64,000 bases of DNA from Caenorhabditis remanei (lineage: Eukaryota > Nematoda > Chromadorea > Rhabditida > Rhabditidae), in contig NC_071329.1 in NCBI RefSeq assembly GCF_010183535.1, positions 2,418,001 through 2,482,000 of the forward strand, written 5' to 3'. Positions 33,041-55,159 of the stretch are shown piece after piece; position 1 is the first letter of the stretch; the number at the start of each line of letters is the position of its first letter. The position numbers and the translations under genes are program-made. Below the pieces are notes generated by a model that did not search any database, had not been told where the DNA came from, and saw only the letters and a program-made list of their open reading frames with translations.

Positions 33041-34434
33041 TTTTTCAAAAATGCTCAAAAAAGGGTTTTTTGCAGTTTCTAGGGTAGAAATTGTGGTTTT
33101 TAATGGGCTTTTATGGTATTTTGAGGTGTTTTTGAGGTCAAAAACGTATTTTTTGCCCCTTTTCAAAATTCGGTCTTATGAGGTTTTGGCCGTTTTTAAC
33201 CGTTTTTTCACTGTTTTAACCGATTTTCTATGTCTTAAAAGTTGTTAAAATCAAATTTTCCCTCAATTTCATATAGCATGTTTCCCGTTACCACCCAACA
33301 CGCATATCTACATATCCACCTTAATCTATTCAATTTCACCACCCAAAAATGTTTTGCATACAGAAGGGAGGCAGGAGACCACACCCTTTTATCATCACAT
33401 CGGAAACTTATACCCCCTCATGGGTGTCCTTCACTCCTTTTTCCTTATACATATAATTTTTGCGTCGTCTTCATTTCTCCCCTTTTTTTTCGTCTTTTTC
33501 TCTAAATTTCTTCACATTTTTGGCGCCGCGCCTTCTATCAATCAAGTTGAATTGTGACAAGATGATTTCATTTTGGGAGGGGGAAGACATGCTTTTACAA
33601 CCCTTTTTATAGGAATCTGTTTTTGTTGGCGACATTTTCTGAATTTGAGATTCTTAGGGTGTTCCACAGTTTTTAAAACTTAACAAAAAATCCTTATAGT
33701 AAGACTTAAAGAGGTATTTCGAAAATTGAGAAATATGTTTAAAATGTGGCGAAAAATATGGACATTCTTATAACAATACTCAAAAAACCCATTTTGTTAT
33801 TTTTCAGTTAAAATGTTGAAAATCTAGGGTTTTACACTAAAGGGTACCTTGAGGCGGCTTGTATTTTTTCTTTGAAAATCTTTTTTTTCGAAATTTTTCA
33901 AATTTTTCAAAATGACTCTAAATTTTTCACAGTAACCTGAAAAAAATCCGTGAAATATTTAGTGTACCTCTAAAATTTTTTGGATGTTCAGGTTTTTAGA
34001 AGTGAAATATTTCTGAATTTTTAGTCTCCGGGTAGTTTTTTACCGTTTTTATCAGGTTTTCAGGTGTTTTCCGGGTTTTTTTATTGGAAATTGGAAAATT
34101 TGGGTATTTTTTAGTACAAAACCTTGCAAGATCACATTTAGGACATTTTGAAAAGATTTCAGCAAAATCGAAGAAAAAAATTTTCTGCAATTTTTTTTTT
34201 GAAGTTTATATTTTTTCCATTTATTTTGATTTTTTGTATAGAAAACATCCTTAAATTTTAATAACCTTCTCTTTCCGCTTTATTCCCACTCCTCTCTACT
34301 CTTATTTTTCCGAAAAAATTGGTTTTGACAAAATTTTCTTTTTTTTTTCAATTTTAAGGAAAAATTGACCAACTTTAAGACTTTGTCCCGAGGTGCTTTG
34401 TTATCCAATTTATAACAAAACTATGTTGGTTATA
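33041..34434. other. gene-free segment
   Basis: 33270-33560 is a non-repetitive C/T-rich island. The rest is AT-rich with no recognisable gene or array. Confidence 0.3.
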
Positions 34435-34635
34435 TAGATCAAATCTAGCTCTACATTTTCATAGTTGACCACTTTTTTGTACGAGCGGTCCATGGAGTGA
34501 TATGGTGCAGCGGAGTAAGCATACCTTCATGGCCTCACGCAAAGGGGTGTCTACTTACCTTACTTTAAATTGCTATATCTTTCTAGAGACGGCCGGTACA
34601 AAAAAGTTGACAACTACAAAAATGAAGATCTAGAG
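34435..34635. repeat. GTACGGGCGG foldback
   Basis: Left GACCACTTTTTTGTACGAGC, right GTACAAAAAAGTTGACAACT. It lies about 200 bp before the vab-19 start exon. Confidence 0.7.
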
Positions 34636-34840
34636 TTGGGCTATAACATACCAAAAGTTTAAACTAGTAGGGCAAAATCGTGTACCGTGACGGAATCTAA
34701 AATTTGGTGATATTTCAATTCCCTCAGTCTCCCATGTGTCTTCATTTTTAATGAATTTTAGACCGTTTTGAATCAATTTTTTTGTAGTTTTTGTTTCTTT
34801 TGTCTCCTTTCGCACAAAAACTGTTACCCTCATCTAACCA

Positions 34841-34852
34841 CCCAATTTCCAG
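34841..34852 (+). promoter_or_regulatory. acceptor before the vab-19 ATG
   Basis: CCCAATTTCCAG precedes AACCAA and the ATG at 34859. It may be an SL trans-splice site, or the acceptor of an intron whose 5' exon lies upstream in the repeat-rich region. Confidence 0.45.
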
Positions 34853-34858
34853 AACCAA

Positions 34859-44529
<9,671 letters not shown>

Positions 44530-47071
44530 AATCACAGAATTTTTCCCGCCCAAAAAATTTTTAAAAATTTTGATCTATTTTTACATTCCCTCTCCTTAAT
44601 ACTGATGATGTTTTCTACCAATTGCCATACCTCGTTTCGTATTTATTGATTTTGAGCTATTTCTGATTTTTCTGTATTTTTTGTGATTTTTTTTTTGATT
44701 TTGACTGGTATTTTTCATAATTAATACATTATTGATTTTTTTCACCTTCTTTTATTGGAATTTTATAGAAAAACTATAGAAAAAACCCGTGAAATTAGCC
44801 GAGAAATAAAAAAATAACAGTTTTTAAAATTTGAATTTTCGACTTTCCCGCCGCCGGCCGTGGCTGGGGGACTAGGTTTCTCCAGTTAGGCCACCACGAA
44901 TTTCGACGCAAAACGGCCTAAATTTTGGTGATTTTCGCCTATTTCAGAGTCCCCGAACCCGATTTTTTAAATGAAAATGTGAAAAATGAATAATTTATTG
45001 AAAGTTAAGCTAATTAACAGTCTTTTTCCCTGAAAAATTAATCAGAAAAATGGTAAAATTTAGAAAATTGAATTTTGCAATTTAAAAATATGATTTTTCG
45101 AAATTTTCAGTGGTTTTTATAGGTTTCCGAGGTGATTTTTCGTCATTTTAGGTAGAATTTTGCTAGTTTTCGTTGTTATGTTGGTGAAAAATGGGATTTT
45201 TGGGCTTAATCGGCTTTTCGTTGATTTTCGTCGTGAAAACACTTATTTTCAGCCGATTTTTAAGACGCTGACCAAATTTCTGGCCTCTGGAGCATTTTCT
45301 CAGAGTTTTTAGTTAGTATTTTCTCAAGAATTACAAATTTTGTGCTTAAATACCCCGGATTCGTCGATTTCATCATAGTTCCGTAATATTCGACAGCCAT
45401 ATCCCGTTTTCTGGCTTCTCGAGTATCATTTTGTGTTATTTGGGCTCATTTTCATCACCAAACCGCTATAATTATGTCCGACAAGTCGTTTTCGACTCAA
45501 TTTAGTCGTTTTCTCGAAAATTTTGAGATTTTCGGGCGTTTTTTGACTTTCGGAGTCAATTTTCGTGCATTTTAGACATGTATGGCTTTTGAAGTAGTTT
45601 ATTTTTTAATTTTCACTGCAAAAGTGAGTATTATCGATCTGAAACTCGACAAATGTGTCGATGCTCTGTTTTTCTTTCCCTGAGATTTCCTTTAGCTGAG
45701 ATTTTTCATTTTTTCCCATTGCCACAGACGTCAGATTCGGTTTTCTGCTCAAAAACACACATTTTACGTTTTCTCATCCAAGTTTCCATAGTTTTGGCCA
45801 CATTTGTGCCCTTTATGTTCTCGAAAATGTCGTTTTCGATAAAAAATCAAAAGTGTGTTTTGTGTCTATTTTTAGTTGGGAAACCTCAATTTCCGTTCGG
45901 AATTATGGCTTCTGTGCAGAGTTCACACGAAAATTAAGCTCACTTCCGGTGTTTTTGAGTTGAAAACTGGAATTTTGGGAATTTTTTGCAAACTTTTGAC
46001 ACCAGCGACTGTGTAGGCGATCGATCGATGAAAAGTTGCTATAAAAGCGCTGCAATAACTCCCTTCCCGCAAAATTTCCGCCAGTTACACGGCTGAGTCA
46101 ATGTCTTCCTGATAAGAAATAACACTTTTGGCAAAAAGTCTTTTGTCTCGATTATTCCATTGAACTTTGTCCGCTCTAAGCTCTTATATTCTGTGTTTTA
46201 GCTCAGTTAGAAGGCTCTTTTTGAGAAATTCGGTGTCCAACACTATTTTTCGATACTAGTAGCACCAGTTAGGCTCATCACCCGGTCTTGAGCTGTTTGA
46301 CTTAGGCTTTCGCCTAATCGCATCAGATATGCATAGCTCTTTTCATATATCTACTCGAATAGCCATTTCGACAAAAATTATCGAAAATGACCCCAGTTTT
46401 TTGAGGTTTTTTCTTATTCCCAGGTTTTCCTTCATCGATGTTCCGATCTTCGTGTTTCCGCTCATTTCGAATCTGAAAATCCCAAAAATTCCCTCCATTT
46501 TCTGGCCTAAAATTATCGATTTTCCCCTCTTCCTTCCCACAGCACACAAAAAGTGGGCGTATCCCTCCCTGTACGTGCTGCGCTCGGCCGTGAAGGTATG
46601 GGGCGGAGCCAAATAGAGGTGAGCACACACATAGTGTGCATACACACACACAGTCTTCTCCTCTTTCGTCGCCCTTCGTCACTCTGCTCATTTCGGCCTC
46701 CACCGATCGGCTGTGTGCTCTTTTTGCTCCTCTCTATTCCCCTCCCTTCCGCCGTTGCCGCCGCCACCCCCGTCGTTATGCTCTCGTTTTTCCATTTCGC
46801 CTTTTTTTTGAGAGCTAGCGATGTCTTCCATGGTGATCCCCCAACCGCTATATTCACTACTATTCCGTAAGACTCGTCAAAGCTAGGCAAGATGTTGGCA
46901 TAGCTGAATGCAATTTGGCGCTCAGCTCGGCCACATACTGCCACGCATTGGCTAGAGTCTAATTTTTATACCTATGGTGAGTTTTTAGGTTAATAATCCC
47001 TTAGAAGACTATACAAATCGATTCATTCGGGTACCTAATAATACAAACAAAGAATACAGAGAATACACCCC
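44530..47071. other. 3' regions of two convergent genes
   Basis: The vab-19 3' flank has AATAAA at 44805-44810 and a GC-rich patch at 44850-44880. 45000-46300 is AT-rich with no repeats recognised. 46530-46800 is C/T-rich with short frames on both strands that have no supporting features. No gene is called. Confidence 0.45.
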
Positions 47072-50000
47072 CTAGAGCCCCCTTATAAAATCCGCGACCA
47101 CGATGTGATCGGAGGGCAAATACGCGAATTGCGGTTGTTTGACACCGTAGGTGCAGTTGAATTCCCATTGACGATCCACGGAAAGATCCAGAACGCGTAC
47201 GCCTTCGGTGAAGTGGACCTGGAAATGGGATGGCTCTAGAATCTGGGAGGAACGCCAAAAAGTGGTGCGAAAACACGGCAAAACGGTGTTCAAGGTGGTG
47301 CTCCACTATACCTTCCTAGGGTCCTCTAGCTTTACCTCAAACCTGACCGGCGAGAAATCCACTGTCACTGTCGGCATGCACACCTCATAAGCGGTTGACC
47401 AGTAGCGCCGTGCTGCGGATTCCGGGCAACATGGGTCCTGAAACGTCTCTCAGTACAGTACCCCCCGTAGATAACAGGCTTACATCCGTCACGAAGAGGT
47501 TATGACAACACTTGTTGAATTTGTTCGTCATTTTCGGCGCGCCCTCGTCTTGAGTCGGGTCGTTGCAGCAGGAATATTTGGCCTAAAATAAAGGGATTCC
47601 GGACAAAGAGAACTACCAACAGACCTGCAAAAACTTCTGGAAACAACACAGCTGAGTTGTGCTATTCGAGCATTTTCCAGGAATGCACACATCGGTTAGG
47701 TAGATTCCCTTATTGCAACATTTCGACACGAGAGCTCCCATTTGCTCGCGTTGCTGATGACAAATATCATCGGTAAATGCGCTGCATGGTAAATTTGCGT
47801 CCATCATGTTGGGTGGCGGCGGTCCACTTTTCTGATAGGGATTTTGCTGAAATTCCGGAAAACTTTGGTATAACGGAAGTCAGAGATTCGCCGCGGACCT
47901 GCTGATAGGGGTACTGAGCGTTCCATTGGTTCTGTGGGTGCTGGAAGAATGGGGAGTAGGTTGGCCACGTGTTCCCGTATGGGGATGATGATGGTGGACG
48001 AGGGATTTGGGTCTGGAATTTTAGGTTTGTAGACTGGTTGAGGCCTTCTGAGGTCTAAATGCCGGTAGATAGCCTAGATACTGATAAAAAGGATCTGACG
48101 ATGACTTCGTGGAGATTCTGAATCCGTCTTCAAACTTTTGCGAAATTCAAAATTATCCGAATTATGCGACTTTTTTTCTGAAGCATCACAAGTCTTGAGA
48201 CTGGAGGATATTTCAGAGAAAAAGTGTCATAACTCGGCTCATTTTGAATTTCTGAAAATTTTGAAACTAGATTGAGAATCCTCACGACGTCAGCTTTCTA
48301 ACCATGTAGAAATCGATCTGGAAATTTTGTTAGGACTGGATGTAAATGCGCTCTTTTGAGAATACTCGACTTGAAGCTTAGCTTAGCTTCGCTCCGCTTT
48401 AATTTGATATACTTTTCCAAAATCTGAAAATCCTGCATGACTAGAAAGCTGACGTCGTGCGGATTCTGAATCCGTCTCCAAATTTTTCAGAGATTCGAAT
48501 TTAACCGAGTTATGGCACTTTTTGTATGGAATATCCGCCAAGTTGTTGATGTCTCAGGCAAAATCTGTCATAACTCTGTTCATTTTGACCTTCTGAAAAT
48601 TTTGAAACCAGATTCAGAATCCTCACGACGCCAGCTTTCCAGTCATACTAAAAACGGATCAGTCATATAAGATCCGACGAAAGTGCGCTCCAATGACAGA
48701 GCTTCCTGGGGGTCAAAGTACAAAAGAGCAAGTGGCTCTCTACAAAAGGGTATCGAATTGCACTATTGAAAAGTGCATACAGTAATCCGTCTGCTTCTCT
48801 AACACGTCGAAAATCCTCTCTCTCTCTCTCTCTACCTCCACTCGGGTCAACATAAATGAGTTTGATTTCGAAATATTATTGACTGTACCTCCGCCTCACC
48901 GCCTCAATGACAGTCTATTTGTCTCTCTGACAGTAGTCAGACAGTGCACCGACGAAATAGTGTAGACGAGTGGAGAGACGCAGAGTGCACATAGAGCTCC
49001 GAAGAGCACCACACGTAGTATATTTGCTCTCAAATTTTGGTGATGGGGGGGCTCGGCGGGAAGGGAAGAGCACAGAGCGGGGAGAGAGGTTGACCTTAAC
49101 TAAGAAGCGGAAGAGTAGGGAGGGGGGAAATATTTGTGAAGGTATGGTTGAGTTGCAATGATGGATAGGCGGTTTGCAGAGAAAATAAGGGAAATGTTGC
49201 CGTTTGGGATGGGGTAGAGAAAAACATTTGGGGTCAGTAGGCTATTTTTAGAATGGTGGTTCAGCTCCGGGGACGTTTTGAAACCATAGACATTTGGAAA
49301 CTGAGAAATTTGTCAACTTTGACATTCCAAGACCAACCGTGAGAAAAATCTCTGAAAATGAGGTATTTTTTCAAAATGTCTGGAATTTGAACCGGCTGCT
49401 TCGGGACGTTTCGAAACTAGACATTTTGAAAAAAATCCTCATTTTCAGTGATTTTTCTCACGGTTGGTCTGGAAATGTCTCAGTCAGTTTCTATATGTCT
49501 CTGGTTTCGAAACGTCCCCGGATCGAATTCAAGGATAGTCCAAACTTCAACCGGAATCTTCTTGAATTTCGAAAATTTCCGGACGATTTTAGTATGACTG
49601 GAAAGCTGACGTCACGTGGATTCTGAATCTGGTTCCAACTTTTTGATAGCGTCAAAATGAACCGAGTTGTGATCCTTTTTGTCTGGAATATCCCCAAGTG
49701 AGGATATTTTAGACAAAAAGTGTCGTAACTCGGTTCATTTTGATCTCTCACTAATTTTGAGACCAGATTCAGAATCCCCATAATTTCAGCTTTCTAATCA
49801 TATCGATGTCTTGCGGAAGACTCTAATTCCGTTCGAAATTTTCTGGAATGTATCAAATCGCGGAAATTGTGAAGAATGAGCGTTGCTCAAAATTTGATCT
49901 ACCTGAACCCAAAAGAATTTCGTATGCTTAGGAAGAGGATTCTGAAAATGTCTCCAAATTTTTCAGAAGTTAAAATTTTACCGAGTTATGACATTTTTGT

Positions 50001-53000
50001 TTGGAATATCCCCCAAGTGGGGATGTTTCAGACAATATATGTTTTAACTCTGCTCATTTTGAATTTCTGAAAATTTTGAAACTAGATTCTGAATCCCCAT
50101 AATTTCAGCTTTTGAGACGCAAGTGCGCTCCATTGACAACATTTTTTGTCCCTGAATTTTCGATGCTCCAAGCTAAAATATAATAAAAACCTGATCCGGA
50201 TTGAACGATCTTGTTATTGGAATAAAGCTAAGCGGATTTTCGGATTGTCAGATTTCAGGCATAAAAAGAGATGGAAAAAAGGATTTTCCTGTGAAATTTG
50301 GAATGATTTGCAAAGCATATTTTCGGTCGAGTCTCCTGTATCAAAAACAACAACTTTCAGATTTTCAGATGGGAAAAAATGGGTTTGAAATGTATTTTTT
50401 GTAATTAAAACTGAAGAAAGTTTGAAAAATTACGAAATTGGTTTTTAATTTTTTTGACAAGGCGTCATGGCGTCTGGAGTCGTCTGATTGTTCCGAATTT
50501 AAGCTAGTTGTGTAGATCAAACATAGAGCTCCTTTTTTGTAGTTTATCACTTTTTGGTACGGGCGGTCCCTGAAGGGTTACGGTAGGTTGCAGTGCCCAC
50601 TCCTGCAACCTACCGTAACTCCTCAGGGACCGCCCGTACAAAAAAGTGGTCAACTGCAAAAATGGAGATATAGGTTTGATCTACACAACCAACCTAAATT
50701 TAAGACGGTCCGTCAAAATTTGGTACCATGAGGCAATGTCAAAGTTGGTCGATTTTCACTAAAATTATGTGCAAAAATGTTTTTTTCGAAATGATTTTTT
50801 TTTCAAATTTCATCCAGTTTTTATTACGAAAAATACATTTTATACTCATTTTCTATGTTAGGAAAAGAAAACAAAAAAGTTTTTACCCCTGGGGGACTCG
50901 AACCCGGGTACCTCTGCGCGGGGACACATGGCTCCGAAAATCCCCACTGCGCCACCTGGTCACTTTTTTCCAAAAATGCTCAAAAACTCATTTTTATCGT
51001 TTTTAGGTTGGAAATACGGGTTTTGGACGTTTTTTCACCTATAAAACCTTATTTTCCGCTCTTAAAGTTGCTCAGTCTTAAAAGTTTCCCATTTCTTAGT
51101 ATAGAGGGGTGCCATGTGTGCCTGATAACTCAGATGGTACTATACATACTTATCAGTAAAGTATGTACAGTTCACGTTATCACACAGAGCGAAGGGCATA
51201 ATGACGTCATTAGCGCTCTACTGACAAAGTGCTAAGTGTTCTCAGTAGAGCGCGCTTACCTGCGTTGACTGAGTTGTGATCGGGAGGCTATCGGATTCCG
51301 GGTAGTAGTCATAGTCGCTAGACGGATCGGTAGCTGCAAACGGGTTACGGTATTTCGTTAGGATCGAAAAATGCGCCAAGGCACGGGAAACACGTCAAGA
51401 CACGGGAAATGCGCCAAGGCTCGAGAAACGCGCAAACTCACTCGTCGTCGTCGTCGCCTTCTCGGTTGGCACAACTTGTGGGGGTACTGGCGGTGGCGGC
51501 GGGGTGTACAAGCTTTGATAGCCATTGTTATAGGAATTATGGTTCTGGTAGGAATTGGAATTCAGATTTTGGGGATTCTGAGGATTCTGATGATTCTGAG
51601 AATTCTGAAGGTGTGACGGATTCTGATTCTGATGATTCTGAGGATAGTAGGCTTGCTGATGTGGATTTGATGGGATATGGAGATTCTGGAGATTCTGAGG
51701 ATTCTGATAGTGGTACTGTAGGTTTTGGGGATTCTGCGGATTCTGAGGATTCTGACTCCGCCTCCTCAACTGCTCCGCCGCCTCCTGTTGTTCCTTAATC
51801 CACGCGTTCACCCGCTTCTTCGAGTGGCTCCCCGATGACGTCACCACCTGACACTTTTGAACTCCGCCCCCACATTTGATGGAGGTGGAGTCCAACGCCG
51901 TCTGAATAGCTGACGATGTGGTGACATCGGATTGAGGCCATTGGAAAGTGTCGGTTACTCGGGAACACCTGAAAAAAAGGACTTTTAGGGTGGTGGGATT
52001 TGATCTACCGTCTTCAATGTAGACTTGTCTTGTAGATCATGTCTAGATCTCTATTTTTGTAGTTGACCACTTTTTGGTACGGGCGGTCCCTGAGGAGATA
52101 TGAGCGGTTTAAGTAAAGTAGACCAAAAAAGTCGAAAAATGAGGTTTTTAGGGTGAAAACACGCTTAAAAACCCATATTTCCAACCTGAAAACCACAAAG
52201 ATGAGTTTTTGAACATTTTTAAAAAAAGTGACCAGATGGCGCAGTGGGGATTTGGGGGAGAGTGGTTCGAGTCCGCCCTGAACAAAAACTTTTTATTTTC
52301 TTTTCCAAACATAGAAAATGGGTCTAACATGTATTTTCCGTAGTAAAAACTGAGGGAAATTTGAAAAAAATCATTTCGAAAAAAATTTTGTTCAGAATTT
52401 TTTTTTGAAAATCGACCAACTTTGACGTTGCCTGATGGTACCAAAACTGGACAGGCTGTTTTAAATTTAGGTTGGTTGCGTAGATCAAACCTAGATCTCC
52501 ATTTTTGTAGTTGACCACTTTTTGGTACGGGCGGTCCCTGGGGAGTTACGGTAGCCAGGAGTAAGGTGACTAGGAGGCGGGCGGCAGCAAGCCATAACTC
52601 CTTAGGGACCGCCCGTACAAAAAAGTGGTCAACTACAAAAATGGAGATCTATGTTTGATCTACACAACGAATATAAATTCTAGATAATTGATAATTGGCC
52701 AATTAGAGAAACCATGGCACACTGTCAAAGTTAGGCGATTTCACGATGCTAAGCCAACATCGGGAAAATTTACAATTTAATAGACCAGCTACCGTACCAA
52801 CTACAGTAACCCTCCTGGAAAAAAAAGTAACTCACGCATCCAGCACCATCGCATCGAAATTCTTGGCTCCAAGACGTGGCCATCCTTCACCAGCTCTGTC
52901 GATTTGAAGGTTGGGGAACTATAACAAGAAAAACGGAACTAAAGAAATTTGGTGTGGCCTAGAAAACCAAAAATTTGGGATGTTAGGCCATGGGGGCAAA

Positions 53001-53434
53001 AACTGGGAATCGAGGGTTTTCAGAGAATGGGACGTTTTAAACCGGTTTCAAAACGTCCGTTTGCTCACTCACCGCCGTTTTAGTCCTCTGAATAATATGA
53101 TTCGACTCGAAATCCGGAGCCACCACTGAGATACGGTAGGATCTCGAGGCGGCCAAGTCGTTGAGTCTGGAAAAAGAGAAAATGCGCTCTACTGGACCCC
53201 CAAATAGTGAAAAGTGCGGTGGAGCGTACTTACTTACCTTCTCAAATAATTATAACAATTGGCACATTGCAATGGAGCGAAAACGATGAGAGCCGGGCCA
53301 CCGGCTCTCGTGACGTCATTGGAGCCACGGAAGGTTATGGACGGGCTCGGAGAGCACGGATGGATGGGGTGGAGGGTGGATATGGGGGAGATGTGGAGAT
53401 GGAGGAGTAGTAGTAGTGGTATTAGGGGGAGCAT
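47072..53434 (-). CDS. secreted SelP-like thioredoxin-fold protein with Q/N-rich and Cys-rich parts, 560 aa
   Basis: Exons 53434-53238, 53166-53073, 52918-52836, 51968-51442, 51333-51260, 48012-47899, 47846-47625, 47582-47484, 47437-47336 and 47242-47072 give 1683 nt in frame. Residues 1-20 are a leucine-rich signal peptide. Residues 46-165 resemble the selenoprotein P N-terminal thioredoxin fold: PLQC57ANC60 in place of the Sec-containing motif, a beta-strand SYRISVVAP, then VLDAC126SRV matching the D-x-C-G-R site, and C156/C164. Residues 196-280 are QNP/Q/N-rich. The C-terminal third is Cys-rich, with CC-x9-C, CC-x10-CC and CC-x9-CC spacings. A redox or extracellular-matrix role is inferred only. 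The donors of exons 6 and 7 (GTCCGC, GTCTGT) are weak but needed to keep frame. Confidence 0.75.
48100..48665. repeat. GATTCTGAATCCGTC / CAGAATCC units in inverted order
   Basis: Within the 3.2-kb intron of the SelP-like gene, copies of GGATTCTGAATCCGTCTTCA and ATTCAGAATCCTCACGACG alternate in opposite orientations together with AGCTTTCTAACCAT or AGCTGACGTCGTG. Foldbacks of the array unit at 40560-41720. Confidence 0.65.
49266..49521. repeat. foldback with TCCGGGGACGTTT arms
   Basis: TCCGGGGACGTTTTGAAACC at the left is mirrored by GGTTTCGAAACGTCCCCGGA. Inside, GACCAACCGTGAGAAAAATC pairs with GATTTTTCTCACGGTTGGTC. Arm length is about 120 bp. Confidence 0.75.
49580..50110. repeat. second block of GATTCTGAATC foldback units
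   Basis: The same inverted units as 48100-48665, in the same intron: GGATTCTGAATCTGGTTCCA, ATTCAGAATCCCCATAATTT and an incomplete third. Confidence 0.6.
50505..50690. repeat. GTACGGGCGG foldback
   Basis: TTGGTACGGGCGGTCCCTGA mirrored by TCAGGGACCGCCCGTACAAA, with TTGCAGT and CCTACCGTAACTC/GGGTTACGGTAGG around the loop. Confidence 0.78.
50886..50963 (-). repeat. tRNA-like repeat, copy 10
   Basis: GTGACCAGGTGGCGCAGTGG and GGGTTCGAGTCCCC on the minus strand, within the SelP-like gene intron. Confidence 0.78.
52228..52282 (+). repeat. tRNA-like repeat, copy 11 (shortened)
   Basis: GTGACCAGATGGCGCAGTGG is followed after only about 20 nt by GTGGTTCGAGTCCGCC. The middle has been deleted. Confidence 0.75.
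52475..52665. repeat. GTACGGGCGG foldback
   Basis: TTGGTACGGGCGGTCCCTGG is mirrored by TTAGGGACCGCCCGTACAAA. It is in the intron between exons 3 and 4 of the SelP-like gene. Confidence 0.78.
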
Positions 53435-53463
53435 GGTGGTTTGAGGATAAAGGGGGGGGGGTC

Positions 53464-53474
53464 CTGAAAAAAAT
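53464..53474 (-). promoter_or_regulatory. candidate SL trans-splice acceptor of the SelP-like gene
   Basis: On the minus strand TTTTTTTCAG lies 29 nt before the ATG, followed by a run of ten cytosines. No upstream exon is evident. Confidence 0.5.
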
Positions 53475-53658
53475 TGAAAATTTGAAAGTTAAAAAAAACA
53501 AAAAAAATCAGTGAAAAAATGACGAAAATCGGGACATCTCGAAACCGGGGCATTTAAAAAAGCCGAAAAATGAGGTTTTTAGGGTAAAAAACGTCCAAAA
53601 AACCTATATTTCCAACCTAAAATCGACAAAAATGAGTTTTTGAGCACTTTTGAAAAAA

Positions 53659-53737
53659 GTGACCAGATGGCTCAGTGGGGAATTTCGGAGCGGTGTGTCC
53701 CCACGGAGGGGTACCCGGGTTCGAGTCCGCCCTGAGT
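53659..53737 (+). repeat. tRNA-like repeat, copy 12
   Basis: GTGACCAGATGGCTCAGTGG and GGGTTCGAGTCCGCCC with GTGTCCCCACGGAGGGGTAC between. Plus strand. Confidence 0.8.
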
Positions 53738-54107
53738 AAAAACTTTTTTTTTCTTTTGCAGACATAGAAAATGGGTCTATAATGTATTTTTCATAGATAA
53801 AACTGAATGAATTTGAAAGAAAATATTATTAAAACGTTTTTTTGTACAGAATTTTTGCGAAAATCGAGCAACTTTGATATTATCAAAAAAGTGACACCGC
53901 CGTCTAACCAAATGTCACACACCTCGGTTTCAGAACGTCTTAGTTTCCATATGGACTAGAATCCCTAAAAACTGGGAAACTAGTCCCTCAATTGGTTTTT
54001 GCAAGAAAACTATAATTTCTGCAATTTCTGCGTTGAAAAAGCACAGGGGACTAGTTTTCCCCATATTTGGGTTCCTAGGCCATCACTTTTAGATTTTTAG
54101 GAGACAA

Positions 54108-54195
54108 TGCAATTGCGCTCCACAGTAATTAACATATTTTTGGCTGGAACTCGAAGCCTATCACTATTATCAATAGAGCGCACTTGCTCAGTCAA
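54108..54195. repeat. small foldback with TGCGCTC arms
   Basis: AATTGCGCTCCACAGTAAT is partly mirrored by ATCAATAGAGCGCACTTGC. The half-site AGTGCGCTCCATTGA recurs singly at 31911, 48685, 50122 and 56195. Confidence 0.5.
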
Positions 54196-54671
54196 ATCTT
54201 AGAATGATGATAAATTGATAAATCTGAGAGGGATATCTCAATAAATCCTTCCAAAAAAAAAAAAGAATGAAAAACGGTCGGGTCCACCAAAAAGAATTTT
54301 CCGAGATAAAAGAATGAAAAGAAGAGCAGTGAAATAGAGCAAATGTGCTCTCTCCCGGGGGGCTCCGACCTTCACGGAACACCTGTTGGTTTCGAAAATA
54401 TGTGAGAAGGGGGACGAGGAGAGTGTAATAGAATTGACAAAGGGAGGGCTGGCGGCTTCCGACTAGTGAGATCAGAGGAATGAGTTGGGGGAGGAAAAAT
54501 AGAAAAAAAACAACATAAAAAGTTAAAAATGAGGGGTTATTGAAGTTTTGGAGTCTCGCTACTCAGCGAAATCACTTTTTTTTTCCAAAAAAACTTTTAA
54601 AAAGGTTTTTATTACAAAAAATACTTTTTAGACTCATTTTCTATGTCTGCAAAAGAAAACAAAAAAGTTTT

Positions 54672-54751
54672 TACTCAGGGCGGACTCGAACCCGGGTACC
54701 CCTCCGTGGGGACACGCCGCTCCGAAATTCCCCACTGCGCCATCTGGTCAC
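54672..54751 (-). repeat. tRNA-like repeat, copy 13
   Basis: GTGACCAGATGGCGCAGTGG and GGGTTCGAGTCCGCCC on the minus strand. Close to copy 12 in sequence. Confidence 0.8.
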
Positions 54752-55079
54752 TTTTTTAAAAAGTGCTCAAAAACTTATTTTTATCGTTTTTAGGTGAGAA
54801 ATATAGGTTTTTACTCCTTAGGGACCGCCCGTACAAAAAAGTGGTCATCTACGAAAATAGAGATCTAGACTTGATCTACACAACTAACTTAAATTAAGTA
54901 CAGTCCGTCGAATTTTTATATCATTAGGCACAGTCAAAGTTGGTCGATTTTCACTAAAATTCTGTGCAAAATTGTTTTTTTCGAAATGGTTTTTTTTTTC
55001 AAATCTCATTCAGTTTTTATTACAAAAAATACATTTAAGACTCATTTTCTATGTTAGGAAAAAAAAACAAAAAAGTTTT

Positions 55080-55159
55080 TACCCCTGGGGGACTCGAACC
55101 CGGGTACCCCTCCGTGGGACCACACCGCTCCGAAAATCCCCACTGAGCCATCTGGTCAC
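55080..55159 (-). repeat. tRNA-like repeat, copy 14
   Basis: GTGACCAGATGGCTCAGTGG and GGGTTCGAGTCCCC on the minus strand. About 400 bp from copy 13, with the same flanks. Confidence 0.8.

Noticed and set aside
46323..46944. Overlapping frames of 95-143 codons on both strands
   Set aside because: Composition is Arg/Ser/Pro-rich from C/T-rich DNA, and frames on both strands are open by composition alone.
51409..51798. Plus-strand 129-codon frame rich in Asp/Glu/Ser
   Set aside because: It is the mirror of the QNP-coding repeat of the minus-strand gene, with no splice context or start signals.
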